Source: Endomychus coccineus
Taxonomy: Eukaryota; Arthropoda; Insecta; Coleoptera; Endomychidae
Length of the DNA stretch: 64,000 nt
Assembly: GCA_958510875.1 (NCBI GenBank)
Contig: OY294068.1
Coordinates: forward strand, 16,531,282-16,595,281
Direction of reading: 5' to 3'
Shown piece by piece: positions 47,051 to 58,640 of this stretch (within the stretch, counting starts at the first letter, position 1; every line of letters starts with the position of its first letter). The notes below the pieces were generated by a model. It saw nothing but the letters and a program-made list of their open reading frames with translations. It made no database searches and was not told the DNA's origin. The translations under genes were made by a program, and so were the position numbers.

Positions 47051-48049
47051 GAAGATTGAATGGTAAATTATCGCGAATGGTTGATAATTATACAATGATG
47101 GAACGTGCAACAGAACAAACTGACAGGTCGCATTAATAAAAAATATCTGGTATCAATCCAAAACAGAAAGTTTGAATGCTGTTGTCGTGCTGCGTTCGGA
47201 AAAAGGCAGGATATTAATTGATTTTTAAACGATCCAGTCTTTGTGCAGTGAATCGAGTTTTTCAATAAAACCGTGTCTATCTTGTTTTTGCCTGATTTAA
47301 AACCTTTTGCCGTCAATCATTCTGATTAGACATTAGATGAAAGCGATTTGATGTTTTATGCGCTCGATTCAATGAAACCAGGATAGCGCCAGTCGTCATT
47401 TCGTTTTCAGGTGGCGTTCTGTTCAAACAGAATTTTCATAATTCAAAATAAAAAGCGTTGATGAAATAAGCTGCGATACATTTTCAGTGCACCATAATTA
47501 ATTTAACATCGATCCGTTCTCCACTCAGTTGTTCGCTGCTCCATCTATTAGCAATCATCACAATATCTCAGAAGCTTTTATATTCAAAAATTCGTACTTA
47601 GGTAAATATTCTCTATAATGTGAGCGAGTCAGATAAGTGTACTGCATCACTAGATAGGTGAGTAAAATGCTACCAAGTAGGTATTTAGAAGGTTGGTACA
47701 TGTGCAATGCGCTCATTTTCCTTGTACAAGGGAAAGAAGACCTAAGAAAACCGAAGTTACAGTGGTTCAACCTCCAACTTTATTAACCTTCATCGTTACC
47801 AATTTCCTTGTATATATTGTCAAAGTTCTCTCGAAGGAAATGGAAAGAGAGATTATTTATTTTAACAATACCCTAAATTTTTTCTTATAATACACTAGCA
47901 CAGTAGCTCAGAGACCGGCTTTGGCCGGTTCTATCGAAGCGAATAATATTTGTACATTTTACTTCGTAGGCTATAGGTCTTATTCCGTATAAGTGACTGT
48001 TGTATTGAGGGTTTAGTTCGAGTCAGTTACAATATTCAAGACATAATCA
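47051..48049. other. Unassigned stretch
   Basis: No recognisable domain occurs in the short frames (47068-47316, 47558-47770 and 47693-47890). Confidence 0.45.
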
Positions 48050-49836
48050 TTTTAAAAAAATTAAAATTCCATGAAAAATCAGAATATCTGGAATCAAAGA
48101 ACATCTAGATGTTACCAGCTGTTTTCTGTTCAGTATCAATAAAAAACGTAGCTTGAGAAAAGTAAAGGGGTTTCCAAAATAAATGGACAAATCACAATCA
48201 CTTCGTGGAGGGTGACATAATACCATAGCTGGCATAGTCGAGATGGTCTGTACTTTCACACAAGCTCCAGTTCCAGTCTTGAATATAGTTGAAATAATAT
48301 GTACATTCAAATCAGTTGGTAATGTTCAGAAAAGGATAGATATGCTTAGAAATCCCCACCGAAAACATGCTGAACTAAAGATCTCAAGAGAGGAATCTTA
48401 CTGCTTATCGGTTGAACAATTCAGGGATCCTTTTCCTGATTGTAGATTGGTTCTTGAGAAAAAGGACGCATTACAAATAGAGCCTAAAGCCTTCAGATAC
48501 ATTTACTAACTTGAATTGTTCTTTTGAGAAATCACGTGACACTTAGTCAATTTCAATTGAGTTAACTCAATAGATTATTCTGTATTTTTGTTAAGAACGA
48601 TGAATTTCGCTAAATCAGAGCTGTTTTAGATTTTTAATCAAAGTTTGTTGCTCTCAGTTTTTTATTCAAGTTCAAATTCAATAATAAATTCAAATCAGTT
48701 CATTTAGTTTCAATCCCTTATAGTCCAGGCTGTGAATCGGGATTTCAGCTATAATAAAAAAAAAACATGTAAGGTCGAATCAAAAATTTCTTTCTGTATT
48801 AGCTTCAGGAGGTTCTCAGGATCATTCATACACCTTAAAACCTCTTGGGAACCCCTAGCCCCACCCATTGAGGGCGAAAATGGCCCGAAATCTTCAAGTC
48901 TTGAATTGTATTTTCTACAAAAAAAAAGTATTTTGGAATTTCGAGTGCACCTAGTGGTTTTTTGGGTCGCTGGACACGAATCCGTAGCCAGATTCCATCG
49001 TAGGGGTGATCAAATCGACAAAATTGGCCAATTTCGCACCCCTAATATGTTATTTTGCAATTTACGTGTTTTTGGCATTTCGAATGCACCAAGGAGGTTT
49101 GTTGGGTCGCTGAATACGATTCCGAAGCCTTATTTACTCGAAAATCATCGTAGGGTTGGGAAGTTTACAAAAATGGCTAATTTGACACGGTTCTGAATTT
49201 TTATTATTTTTGAATTTTAAAATTACTTCGGAGTTTTCTCCTTTTTCAATATTAAGAGGATAGGAATATTAGTGATTGTTTGAAGAAGAATACAAATATT
49301 TAATTACTATATTTTTTTTATTCTTAACCTTATTTTTTTTATACAATTATTTGCAATACTTAATATTCGTCATCAGAATCATCATTTTCATGTACCTATA
49401 TTAATACATATAGGTATACTATATAGTATACCTGGCATAGAGATTTGGTATACCTGAGCGTGAAGAAAGGTAAAAAGGAAAAAAATATATATTTTGAAAA
49501 CCATTTTATTCTATTTCATGATACCAGTATTTTGGTGTGGGTACGTAGACGCCCATATTATTGTAATAATTGTTGTAAGAGGGACCATATATATCATAAT
49601 AACGAATCAACTGATAATTTTGTTTGAAAAAGAATAGACCGCTTTGATAAGGTAGAGACTTTATTGTTAACATTGACAATGGATAAATAATTTCATAGAG
49701 CCTCTATAACTGTATAAAACTCTTATAAATCATTAGAAAATGAATGAAATTAAAAAGATATAATCCTTGTTTTTGTTGATATAGTTAATAATGCCTCCAT
49801 AAACAACGCTGAAAAATTATGTTGAAAATCTGTCAC

Positions 49837-50350
49837 CGGATATGTGTTCAGCGATCCAAAAAACCTCCTTGGTGCATTCGAAATGCCAAAAACATGTAAA
49901 TTGCGAAATAAACATATTAGGGGTGAAAAATGACCAATTTAGTCAATTTTACCTCCCCAACGATGGATTGCAAGTAAATCTGCCTTCGGATTCGCGTTCA
50001 GCGACCCAAAAAACCCCCTTCATGCACTCGGAATGACAAAAACACGTAAATTGCAAAATATCACATTAAGGGTGCAAAATTGGCCAATTTTGCCGATTTC
50101 ACCACCCCAAAGATGAATTTTAAGTAAATCTGGCCTCGGAATCGTATTCAGCGATCCAAAAAACCTACTTGGTACATTCGAAATGCTTAAAACACGTAAA
50201 ATGCAAAATAACATATTAGGGGTGCGAAATTGGCCAATTTTGTCGATTTGACCACCCCTACGATGTATTGCAAGTAAATCTGGCTACGGATTCGTATTCA
50301 GCGACCCGAGAAAACCGCTAGGTGCACTCGTAATGCCAAAATACCTTTTT
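49837..50350 (+). repeat. 150-bp tandem repeat array, about 3.4 units
   Basis: The segment CGGA-TNNGNNTTCAGCGA recurs at 49837, 49987, 50137 and 50287, exactly 150 bases apart each time, with the rest of each unit clearly similar (GCGACCCAAAAAACC, GCAAAAT, TTGGCCAATTTTG, ACCACCCC). Two inverted units of the same type lie in the left arm at about 48960-49190. The exact period suggests recent amplification by slippage or unequal exchange. Confidence 0.85.
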
Positions 50351-50455
50351 TTGTAGAAAATACAATTCTAGAATTGGAGATTTCGGGTCATTTTCGCCCC
50401 CAATGGGTGAGGTTGAGGTTCCCAAGAGGTTTCAAGGTGTATGAATGATCCTGAG

Positions 50456-52368
50456 CAGTGGCGGCTCCTCGAAGGAGGCTAAGGAGGCTCAGCCTCCTCA
50501 CAAATTTTGTTGATCATTCTTCATTTTATATCCTGTTTCTCTAATAATTTTTTAAATTTTACAATTAATTCCCCGTTCTCAGTAGTTATTTTTAATCTGG
50601 CAACAGTGGCCAGATGCTAGATTCTCTATATATCTCAAACGCTGAGCATGTGTTGTTCAACACAGTTGCCGTTTTTACGACCAGTCAATCGCCAAATAGC
50701 GTGAAACAGCGAAAATGGCAACATCCTCTGGAGGCTAGCCTGCCGCCCGCCTTTAAGTTCAGTACGAGTACAGTCGGTGTGGTACGGAATACGACACATG
50801 CGTGTTGCGTCAGTGCTTGTTTTGTTTTATGCGGGTATAATGGTTGAGTGACACCACGCGAAATAAGGTTAGATTAGAATTCGTCTGTTCGGTAAATTAT
50901 TAATTGTAACAATGGACAACTAGTGGAAAGATTTTTAGGGTTCTACGATGTTAGTTCGGGAAGAACAGCGGTCAATTTATTCAATTTTTTAATGGAAACA
51001 GACTTACGACGGCATCTGTAATGGCGGGACATTTAAACGGTCTTCAAACAAACGAACGTAAGTTTTAAATAACATAGTAGGAAACAGAATTCCCTGTAAT
51101 GCTCGAACTCGATGGAATTTTACATCACGTGCAATGTTTAGTTTACCATCCATAAAAATAAAGACAAATTAATTGAAACATTTGATTTTATATTAAACAG
51201 TGATGACTTTTCAACAGATCAGGTTTCATTAAATGCTGCTGTTGGTTCAAGATCTTATTTAGAAGAATTTTTGTTTTTTCTTGATAATTTTAAATTAATA
51301 TTTGAACAAACTGATCTTATATTTTAAATTTTACAACATAAATTCACTAATATAATTTATTCAAGAGATCGGTCAAAACATCTCATTGATAAAATTTCAA
51401 GTTTCCGTTATACAGAATTTAATTTTAATATTTTATTTGGAAATTATTCAACTGATGAGGCTTCTCCCTTGAAAAGGAGGAAAACATATAATTTGGTAGA
51501 CAAGAAACCACATTATAAACAACTTTTTTATGAAATTGTAGATAGGTACTATTAAAGGTCAAATATTGAGATTCGATTTTCCAATTCACATGAATTGAAG
51601 TTTTTCGATTTGAGGAATAGAAGATTTTTCGAATCTTTTTCAAAAGAGTTTCTCAATACACTTTCAGATAACTTAGTTCTAAAATATAATTTTTTTGATA
51701 AAATAGCGCTGCACAATGAATTATGCGTTGTATACTGGGATAAAGATATTTTAGGCCAGTACGACAGTCACGCCGATATGATAAAATATATGATAGATAA
51801 TGATTTGCAACAAGTCTTACCTCAGTTTTATAAACTACTTTGTTTGACAGTCGCCATTCCTGTCACGTCGGCATCGGTAGAGAGAACATTTTCTACTCTC
51901 AAACGAATTAAAACTTACATGCTAAATACAATGGGCCAAAATCGTTTATACAATGTTAGTTTAATATCTATTGAAAAAGATTTAGTAAAACACTTAAAAC
52001 ATAATGATACATCTTATGATAATATTATTGATCATTTTTCGCAAATTAAAGACGTAGAATTTCGTTAATATATAAAAAAGTTGATGAAATTAATAAAAAA
52101 AAACAAAATATGAAAAATTCCAAAAAAAAGAAAAAAAATTAAAAGTCCAAAAAAAATAAAAAACAAAAAACGAACGAAAAAAAAATTGTGGGCAAGAGAA
52201 ACTCTATACCTCCACGTTGGTTCTTGCTGGGTAACAATTAATTTTGTCACTGAAGTAGCTGGTACGGTCGCTGCGCGAAGGTTAAATTAATTGACTGAAT
52301 GTAGTATATTTTTACAAAAACGTTTTATGTTCACCCTCCTATCTCAAAAAGTTCACGAGCTGCCACTG
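50456..52368 (+). mobile_element. hAT DNA transposon, 1913 bp, with 8-bp target duplication
   Basis: The left end is CAGTGGCGGCTCCTCG and the right end, inverted, CAGTGGCAGCTCGTGA. It is flanked by ATCCTGAG at 50448-50455 and again at 52369-52376, the 8-bp duplication expected of hAT. It carries the remains of a hAT transposase. The host sequence reads continuously across the removed element (compare 48797-48830 inverted), which confirms the borders. Confidence 0.93.
50920..52068 (+). pseudogene. hAT transposase with internal deletions and stops
   Basis: The plus strand reads LVERFLGFYDVSSGRTAVNLFNFLMETDL (50920 on), then VMAGHLNGLQ near 51019, the usual VMSGHLNGVQ block of ZMYM1/DUF4371-type hAT proteins. 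One frame from about 51160 to 52068 then carries the C-terminal half, with stops in it near 51325 and 51553. The last 158 codons (51595-52068) are open and include LPQFYKLLCLTVAIPVTSASVERTFSTLK, the hAT dimerisation domain. The N-terminal zinc finger region and part of the catalytic core are missing. Not functional as it stands. Confidence 0.88.
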
Positions 52369-52910
52369 ATCCTGAGAACCTCCTGAAGCTAATGCTATTA
52401 GCACTATTATGTTTATCCTGGTTGGGTATCAATTCAATGATCTCAGTTTTATTCCTGTCTTTTTGTTAATTTCGATTATTATTTGTTCTATTTGAGTTCA
52501 GGTTTCGATCTTATTGTTTTATCCTTATTAGTAATAAAGTTAATTATGATGTTCATTTTTATAATCTTCAATCATTATAGACATTCCTTTATTATTATCA
52601 TCATTAATTTAATTGTTATTTTCATTATTAAGTTTTATTGTTGTGGTTGAGTTTATCTGACTAATATTCACATCCACTGTGTTGAAACCTCAAGTGTCTA
52701 GTGGAATAAAAAGGTAAGTGTCAATGATATTTTTCACGTTTGTTCCGACTAATCAATGATTGGGATCAAACTCCAGTGTGTCATGGTTCTCTAAATCGAA
52801 TGGCCACACTTTCAATGAATAAATGGATTCCTTAAGTGAAGTTTTATAGAGTTTCATAAAGAGAGAGCCATGTTACATTTTCTATTGGAAACTAAATCAG
52901 ATAATATGTT

Positions 52911-54077
52911 CCTACACTTTTTCCTGTTTCCATGATGTCAGTATAGTACGTCTGACAATAGAAACTGACAGGACACAGCTTACTATACGTAGGTACATAT
53001 ATTTTCTCCTTTCGCTAACGAGGTTAGCTGTCAATATGGCCTATTTCTGATAAATTTAGTTACAAATGCAAATGACTGTCGGTATGGATATCTTCGTGCC
53101 AATGACAGATGGATATAAATTTCAATGTTTATTGTACGTTCCAGCGCATAAGTTCACATTGCTTTGTAACAGTATTATCTACTTCACAGTTGAAGACAAC
53201 CCTCCGTAGCGAAGTTTACTAGCGGATATAACATTGAACGCTTGCAGAATAAGAATGAATGACCTGGGTTAGCTGTTAAACTTCCCTCAGTAGCTGATGT
53301 TAGTAGTTTATATTGCAAGTTGCATTTGAGAGATGTTGCAAACAGAATTGTTCTCCCCTGAAATGTATCACGAACGATGAACGCTATTTGTTAGAATAAT
53401 TTTCCTATCGATTCCTCGAATGTGTATCAACTGACTGAATACATAAGAGTTACAATACTAGATTGACATTTTATTTTCCGTTTAGTAACAGCAAATATTG
53501 GGGGCGTGCTACCATTCATTTTTAGTGAAGTTAGAACAAACATTTCCGTTTAATTTTTCAATTGTTGATTCTATCAGAATCAGTGCTTCTACAGCTCATC
53601 CGATGATTCTGTGTAAACGTCTAGATATCGATATTCATTTCATTAAATTATGGACGTAAATAACAATAGGAGAGAAATAACACTGAGTTATCACGAAATC
53701 TCCGTTACTATAAAGCCAACAGACTTAAAATTGACCAGGTAGATTCGTCATACTACGTGGATACTCGCTATGGAAAGATAAATCTAAGTTGAAGCCCTAA
53801 AGGGATAAAAGAGATTGTAGATTGTAATTCAATGATTTTGATAGTTAATCTGATAAATAACATAATACTACATAGATTATGAAAAATAGAGTTGTAGAAT
53901 ACATCATTTTCCTCAATATGTTTTTCGATTATCCGTGTCTATTCTGATACAATTTTCTATGTCGTATAATTTGACTTCTTTCCATATCTTTAGATGTTTC
54001 TTATCATATGCAATATATCAGTTCAAGCGGTTATAACTATGAAATTACTAAACATTCTCTAGATGATAGCGGTTCTA
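52911..54077. other. Unassigned AT-rich stretch
   Basis: I see no supportable gene, repeat or RNA. Confidence 0.5.
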
Positions 54078-54517
54078 GGTAAGTTCTCCTAGAACAAATC
54101 TTCGAAATCATCTCTCCCAAAGCAGTTCTTCGAAAAAACATTTCTTCGAAGATTCTTCCAAATTCTTCCAAACCATTTCTTCGAAAAAACATTTCTTCGA
54201 AGAACAGTCCTTCGAAAATCTATTCTTCGAAACTGTCCTTCGAAGAATGACGATGAGTAATTATTTGATTTAATTGCTTTGTATATCAAAGTTGATTAAA
54301 AATCATCACCATGCTTCGAATATTGAAAAGGAAAGGTTGGAAATAATAAAAAAATATCAATACTAATTTATGGAAATACCTGTGCCTCTCAATAACAAGT
54401 GGATTATCTACCCCGATGACGATGTGTGATTGATGCCGGCTAGACATATAGAAGGGGCTTTCCAAATATTGTTCTCCTCATAGTTCCCCTGTGAGATACA
54501 CCGTTGATATCGATAAG

Positions 54518-56704
54518 ATGAAGATGGAGTTCGTATCAAGCGAAAAAGGCGACCCGAAATTGGTCTTCGGAGGATATCCATTTGTGAAAGTCAAGGACCC
54601 ATTGAGAGTGCGAGCAATTTGGAACCAGTTGCAGAGGTCGAGCTATCACCGACGGAGGACAGTGATATAAAAAGACATAGCATAATCACGATGTAGACGC
54701 TCTGCAAGTGTGGAGGTATCACAACTAATGGAGCGAATACGAGCTACAGCAGCCACTTCTACCCACTATATTGTATCTTCATTGTCTGGCAAAGTCAGCA
54801 GCAGTTGTGCACGACAAATTCCATCCGTTAGTTGCATGACGAGGACAACAAGGAACGTACGGAGAAGGAACGATGCTGAAGCAGTTTTTCCCCAATCACG
54901 AACGGATATAATTCCACCCGAGATATATACACACACGATGAAAGGCAAATATTTTATGATGCATGACTCAGGGCCTATTGCAGGCCGAATATTAATTTTT
55001 GCAACTGCACAATCCCTAAGGTTATTGGAAACGTGTACCAGCTGGTTCATGAATGGAACCTTCAAAAGCGTACCTCATCTATTCGCCCAATTATATACAG
55101 TTCATGGCTTGAAGAAAAATATCCCAATTCTCCTAATCTATGCACTATTACTGAACAATACTGAATAATCTCACTCAAGAGTTATACAACAGATAATGGA
55201 AATATATCCAAACGCCAGACCCTCCAGCATGATGATTGACTTTGAAAAAGCAGCGTTCAAGGCATCGATTACAAACCTTCCGGAAAGTCGGGTTCATGGA
55301 TTCTTCTTTTATTATTGTCAACCTGCAGCAAGAGGGATTTAAGACAAAGTATGGCATAGATGCAGACTTTCCTCTAAAAATGAGATTGTTAAACGCTTTA
55401 GCCTTTGTGCCATTACAATATCTGGAAGAAGCATTTTAGTTGCTGCTGGATAGTGACACTTCACCTGCGGACGCCCAGTGTCATTGACTATTTCATGGAT
55501 ACTAGTAGCTGGATAGGACGACCCACGAGACGGCAACGTCGATGAGATCCACTATTTCCACACACTATGTGAAATTGTTATGACAAAGTTCTCACCTCAA
55601 TGTTTGGAAGTTCATTGAGGCAATCAAAAGAAAACAGGAACTGAGTGAAGTAAGTGAACAATATATGTCAGGCGAACCAGCAGTATCCTCAAAAATAAGA
55701 TACCGAGACACTAAGGAAAGAATCTGATCATTAACCGAACAGGTAGACCCCACGAATATACCGGGTGTTCCAGTATACCTGTTCCAATGTATTATCTCAG
55801 CCATTTCGAAAGATAAAATTTGAAAATTTCATGATCTCCAATTCGTTCAAGGAACCTCCAACCGAGAGAAACAAAAAGCACTCTGTATATTTTTTGCACT
55901 TTTTGTTTTCTACTCAAAATTATCTTTCCAACGATGTATCATCACACTTTGTATTTCATATTTGATTTGATGGAGAAAACGTGAAATGAAATTTCAAATT
56001 GAAAGAATTGCAGTAGGTTACGATATTTTGTGTAATCTTGATTTTGACTTCAATAATAATTGATAATTTATGAACAATTATACCTTATTTTCATAACTAT
56101 TATGATAATCACATCAACAGTACTATTAAGCAATTTATGAAATGTAGATTCAGCTAAAGATGTTTTGTCGTGGAACATAATAGTTACTTATGCAACAAGT
56201 GCAAAAAGTAGATGTTTATTGCACTGGACGTGAAATTGTCCGACAAGGCCGTCAGTACTATTGATGTGATTCCCATAATCGTTAGAAAAATAAGGTATAA
56301 TTGTTCATAAATTATCAATTATCATTGAAGTCAAAATCAAGATTACACAAAATATCGTAACCTACTGCAATTCTTTCAATTTGGAATTTTAATTGACGTT
56401 TTCTCCATCAAATCAAATGTAAAATACAAAGTGTGATACATCTTTGGAAAGATAATTTTGAGCAAAAATCAAAAATTGCAAAAAATATACAGGGTGCTAT
56501 TTGAAATAAAAAAGTCAGAATCACTTCCGGTCGTACCAGAAGTCACTTTCAATTTTTGTTTCTGTCAGTTAAAGGTTCCTTGAACGAATTGGAGATCATA
56601 AAATTTTTTAATTTTTATCTTTTGGAATGACTGAGATAATCCATTGGAACATGTATACTGGGACACCCGGTATAAGAGGTATTGCACACAATATAACTTA
56701 TTAA
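54518..56704 (+). pseudogene. FLYWCH/MULE transposase, interrupted by a palindromic insertion
   Basis: A FLYWCH-like start reads MEFVSSEKGDPKLVFGGYPF (54518 on). The frame 54710-55168 follows, with RIRATAATSTH, MKGKYFMMHDSG, RLLETCTSWFMNGTFKSVPHLFAQLYTVHGL, the MULE domain (W--DGTFK-VP--F-QLYT-HG). Further frames give MMIDFEKAAFKASI (55230), RVHGFFFYY and LKMRLLNALAFVPLQYLEEAF (to 55436). VWKFIEAIKRKQELSEV and VDPTN then lead to the insertion at 55761, and RGIAHNITY-stop at 56675-56704 is the end of the protein. Several frameshifts are present upstream, so the copy was probably dead or dying already. Confidence 0.85.
55761..56670. mobile_element. 910-bp palindromic element flanked by TATA, inserted in the MULE gene
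   Basis: The ends are CCGGGTGTTCCAGTATAC and, inverted, CCGGGTGTCCCAGTATAC. The arms run about 345 bp on the left and about 410 bp on the right around a spacer of about 180 bp; the right arm keeps about 66 bp (56500-56565) missing from the left. TATA flanks both sides (55757-55760 and 56671-56674). Removing the element and one TATA joins AAT-ATA to AGA-GGT and restores the MULE reading frame, which confirms the borders. It has no coding capacity. TA or TATA targets suggest a Tc1/mariner-like mobiliser. Confidence 0.9.
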
Positions 56705-56934
56705 GTTATAGTTGTTTCCAATGAAAGACTTTAGTATTAATTTCTTTTATGTTGTTTCATTCATTTGTATGTTATAGTCGTATCCTGCCTACCCTTATGT
56801 GTTTTAACATTATTTTTAGAAGAATTTCATCTTGAAAACTGTCCTTCGAAAAACAGTTTTTCGAAGAAAGTGTAATTCGAAGAAATGGTTTTTCGAAGAA
56901 CTGCTTACGAAGAATTATTTTCGTGGAATTTACA

Positions 56935-57879
56935 GGACACCAGATGATAACAATACCACAATCCTGAATATCAAGAATGATAATGTAAATGTTGCGGATA
57001 TTTTGAAGAATCTAACTTCAAAAACAACAACGTTGAAGACTATATAATGGATAAATTCAATACTGAAATAATCACAATCACAACGAAAGTTGAGTACTAT
57101 TTGTGAGAATTTCTTGAGTTGAATCTAAGTGAGATGTAATAATAGAAGATTATATATCCATTGAAATAAGTGAAATGTTATTTATTCGATGGAATATTGA
57201 TATTTTATCATACTATCACTCAACATCCCCGCGAAGAATGTTATTGAGGTTATTCCTCTTGCATCACTTCGTATTGGTGACAAAGTTGTTTTTGGTAGTC
57301 TTTGTTTAAATATGAAACTACACGAGCTGATCATTAGTTTTTTTCAATTTCTCTGATTCTAATTCCCCATAATTACATAATATCCCAAAAGTACAGCTAT
57401 CAATCGTATCGATGCACTCAACCCCTCACACACTCGATTAGAATTCACGTCGACACAATATTTTTACAGAGTTTTGCCTATAACGCTGCATCAATCCTCA
57501 AAGGGGAATAAAACATTCATGCTGGACGTGAGAGTGCCAGTTAAGAGTTACGTTTCATATACACTCGCTTTCAGACAAGACGCCTTAGAGAATATGTTAT
57601 AGACATTCTTAATTCATGAATGCATCTGGGGCGTGTACTAGTACAGACTAAAACTGTTTTGAATAGTAGATGTATCGTAGGCACGCTGCAAATGAAGCAT
57701 TCACATTCATTTAGTTTTGGCTTGTTATAGAAACATTCTACATTGTTTTGTTGTATCCGAATTGAGACTTTGGTTATGGGAGAATTATGGAGTCAATTTG
57801 AACTAGGGTCTAGGGAATTATCAAATTGGACATTTTTCAGGAGTTAATAGAGGAAAAAAGATATCAAGTTCCAAATGTG
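56935..57879. other. Unassigned stretch
   Basis: Nothing that I can support. Confidence 0.45.
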
Positions 57880-58640
57880 GAAGATATACATCTACCACAT
57901 GTAGATACATCGTTTTTTGATTTCTTTTTCCCAGATGAGTTTGGACTCAACCTGCATGGGGCTGATTGTTTCCAAAGCCGTTTGGCTGTCAGAGTATATG
58001 GCGATGGTCTTTTCCTTAAGCTCTTGCTTTAGTAACTTTCCAGTACACTGATGTATTGCTGCAACTTCTGCCCGAATTATCATCACTTGTTACCAAATCT
58101 GAGTGAGACTTTTGTCTTTGGCTTGTCTATTTATATTCTCGCTCCTCGGTATTTTGGCCTTCTGTGTGTTGCAGGCCATTGCTGCTATAATTGGAGGTCC
58201 TCGCTTCCATGCCAATCTACTTGTTATGAGTGTTAAATGTTTACCGAAGCTGTACTTAGGAAGCATCTCATCGGTGACATTTTCATTATGGGGTTGGTTT
58301 TCAACTCTTTGTATACCTCGTTGTACATCTTACCGTGCAATGTACTTATGTGTCTACTGGTGACTGAGCTGGCATCGCCCTGTATGCATTCATGAAGCAT
58401 ATGCTATCATTTGGTTGTAGCTTACAGTTTTTCCCGCACATTGTTCGGAACAGATTGAGGGCAATCGTGTTCTTTCAAATTATTTTCCTTAAGTGTTGAT
58501 GTTATGTCAACTTGTGATTAAGCATGACTCCCAAGTATTTAGCCCCTTGTGCAATTGGAATTTCTATCCGGTTCAGAACTGGTGACTTCAGTCCTCTCAG
58601 TACTTTCCTTTTAGTAAAAACAACTATTGTGGTTTCAAAA
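57880..58640 (-). pseudogene. Non-LTR reverse transcriptase C-terminus and RNase H, decayed
   Basis: Reading the minus strand from 58640: VVFTKRKVLRGLKSPVLNRIEIP and then AKYLGVMLNHKLT are the end of the reverse transcriptase thumb (K-YLGV-L---L-W--H). The connecting region follows in broken form. The frame at 57892-58086 then reads RAEVAAIHQCTGKLLKQELKEKTIAIYSDSQTALETIS, the first half of RNase H with the E-----C and DSQAAL motifs. It stops near 57880 before the GH-G--GNE block. I/R1-type element with many stops. Confidence 0.72.

Larger units (their letters stand above)
48776..52395. mobile_element. Palindromic element B with 150-bp tandem repeats, split by a hAT element
   Basis: The left arm (about 48795-49196) is the inverted counterpart of the right arm (about 49836-50455 plus 52369-52395): 'agcttcaggaggttctcagg', 'cctcttgggaac' and 'gggcgaaaatg-cccgaaat' occur inverted on both sides. 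The right arm is longer because it holds extra tandem units. The centre (49260-49800) is AT-rich, with a minus-strand scrap ending HENDDSDDEY-stop (49366-49392). The GGGTCGCTG core is at about 48961 and 49101. It has no transposase of its own, so it is likely a non-autonomous fold-back transposon. Confidence 0.72.
48050..52910 (-). repeat. Repeat A, copy 2, split by nested insertions
   Basis: 48050-48775 corresponds to 12180-11590 of repeat A copy 1, and 52396-52910 corresponds to 11590-11040. The two halves are thus one repeat interrupted near 'ccaggataaac'. The 3.6 kb between them is palindromic element B with a hAT element inside. Comparing the two copies identifies the insertion without any outside reference. 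The exact junction and target duplication are blurred by divergence. Confidence 0.75.
54078..56934 (+). mobile_element. FLYWCH-type MULE DNA transposon with TTCGAAGAA-rich ends
   Basis: The ends at 54078-54250 and 56820-56934 are diverged inverted repeats filled with TTCTTCGAA and TTCGAAGAA units (GTAAGTTC... and, inverted, GTAAATTC...). They share 'gcagttcttcgaaaaa-catttcttcgaa'. They enclose a Mutator-like transposase pseudogene and a later palindromic insertion. I could not find the 9-bp target duplication typical of MULEs, so the outer limits are approximate. Confidence 0.7.

Noticed and set aside
52065..52250. Minus-strand frame rich in Phe and Ile after the hAT gene
   Set aside because: It arises from an A-rich low-complexity run in the hAT 3' region, not from a protein.
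54078..54250. Heat-shock element cluster
   Set aside because: GAA and TTC units are directly adjacent (TTCGAA) and lack the two-base spacing of heat-shock elements.
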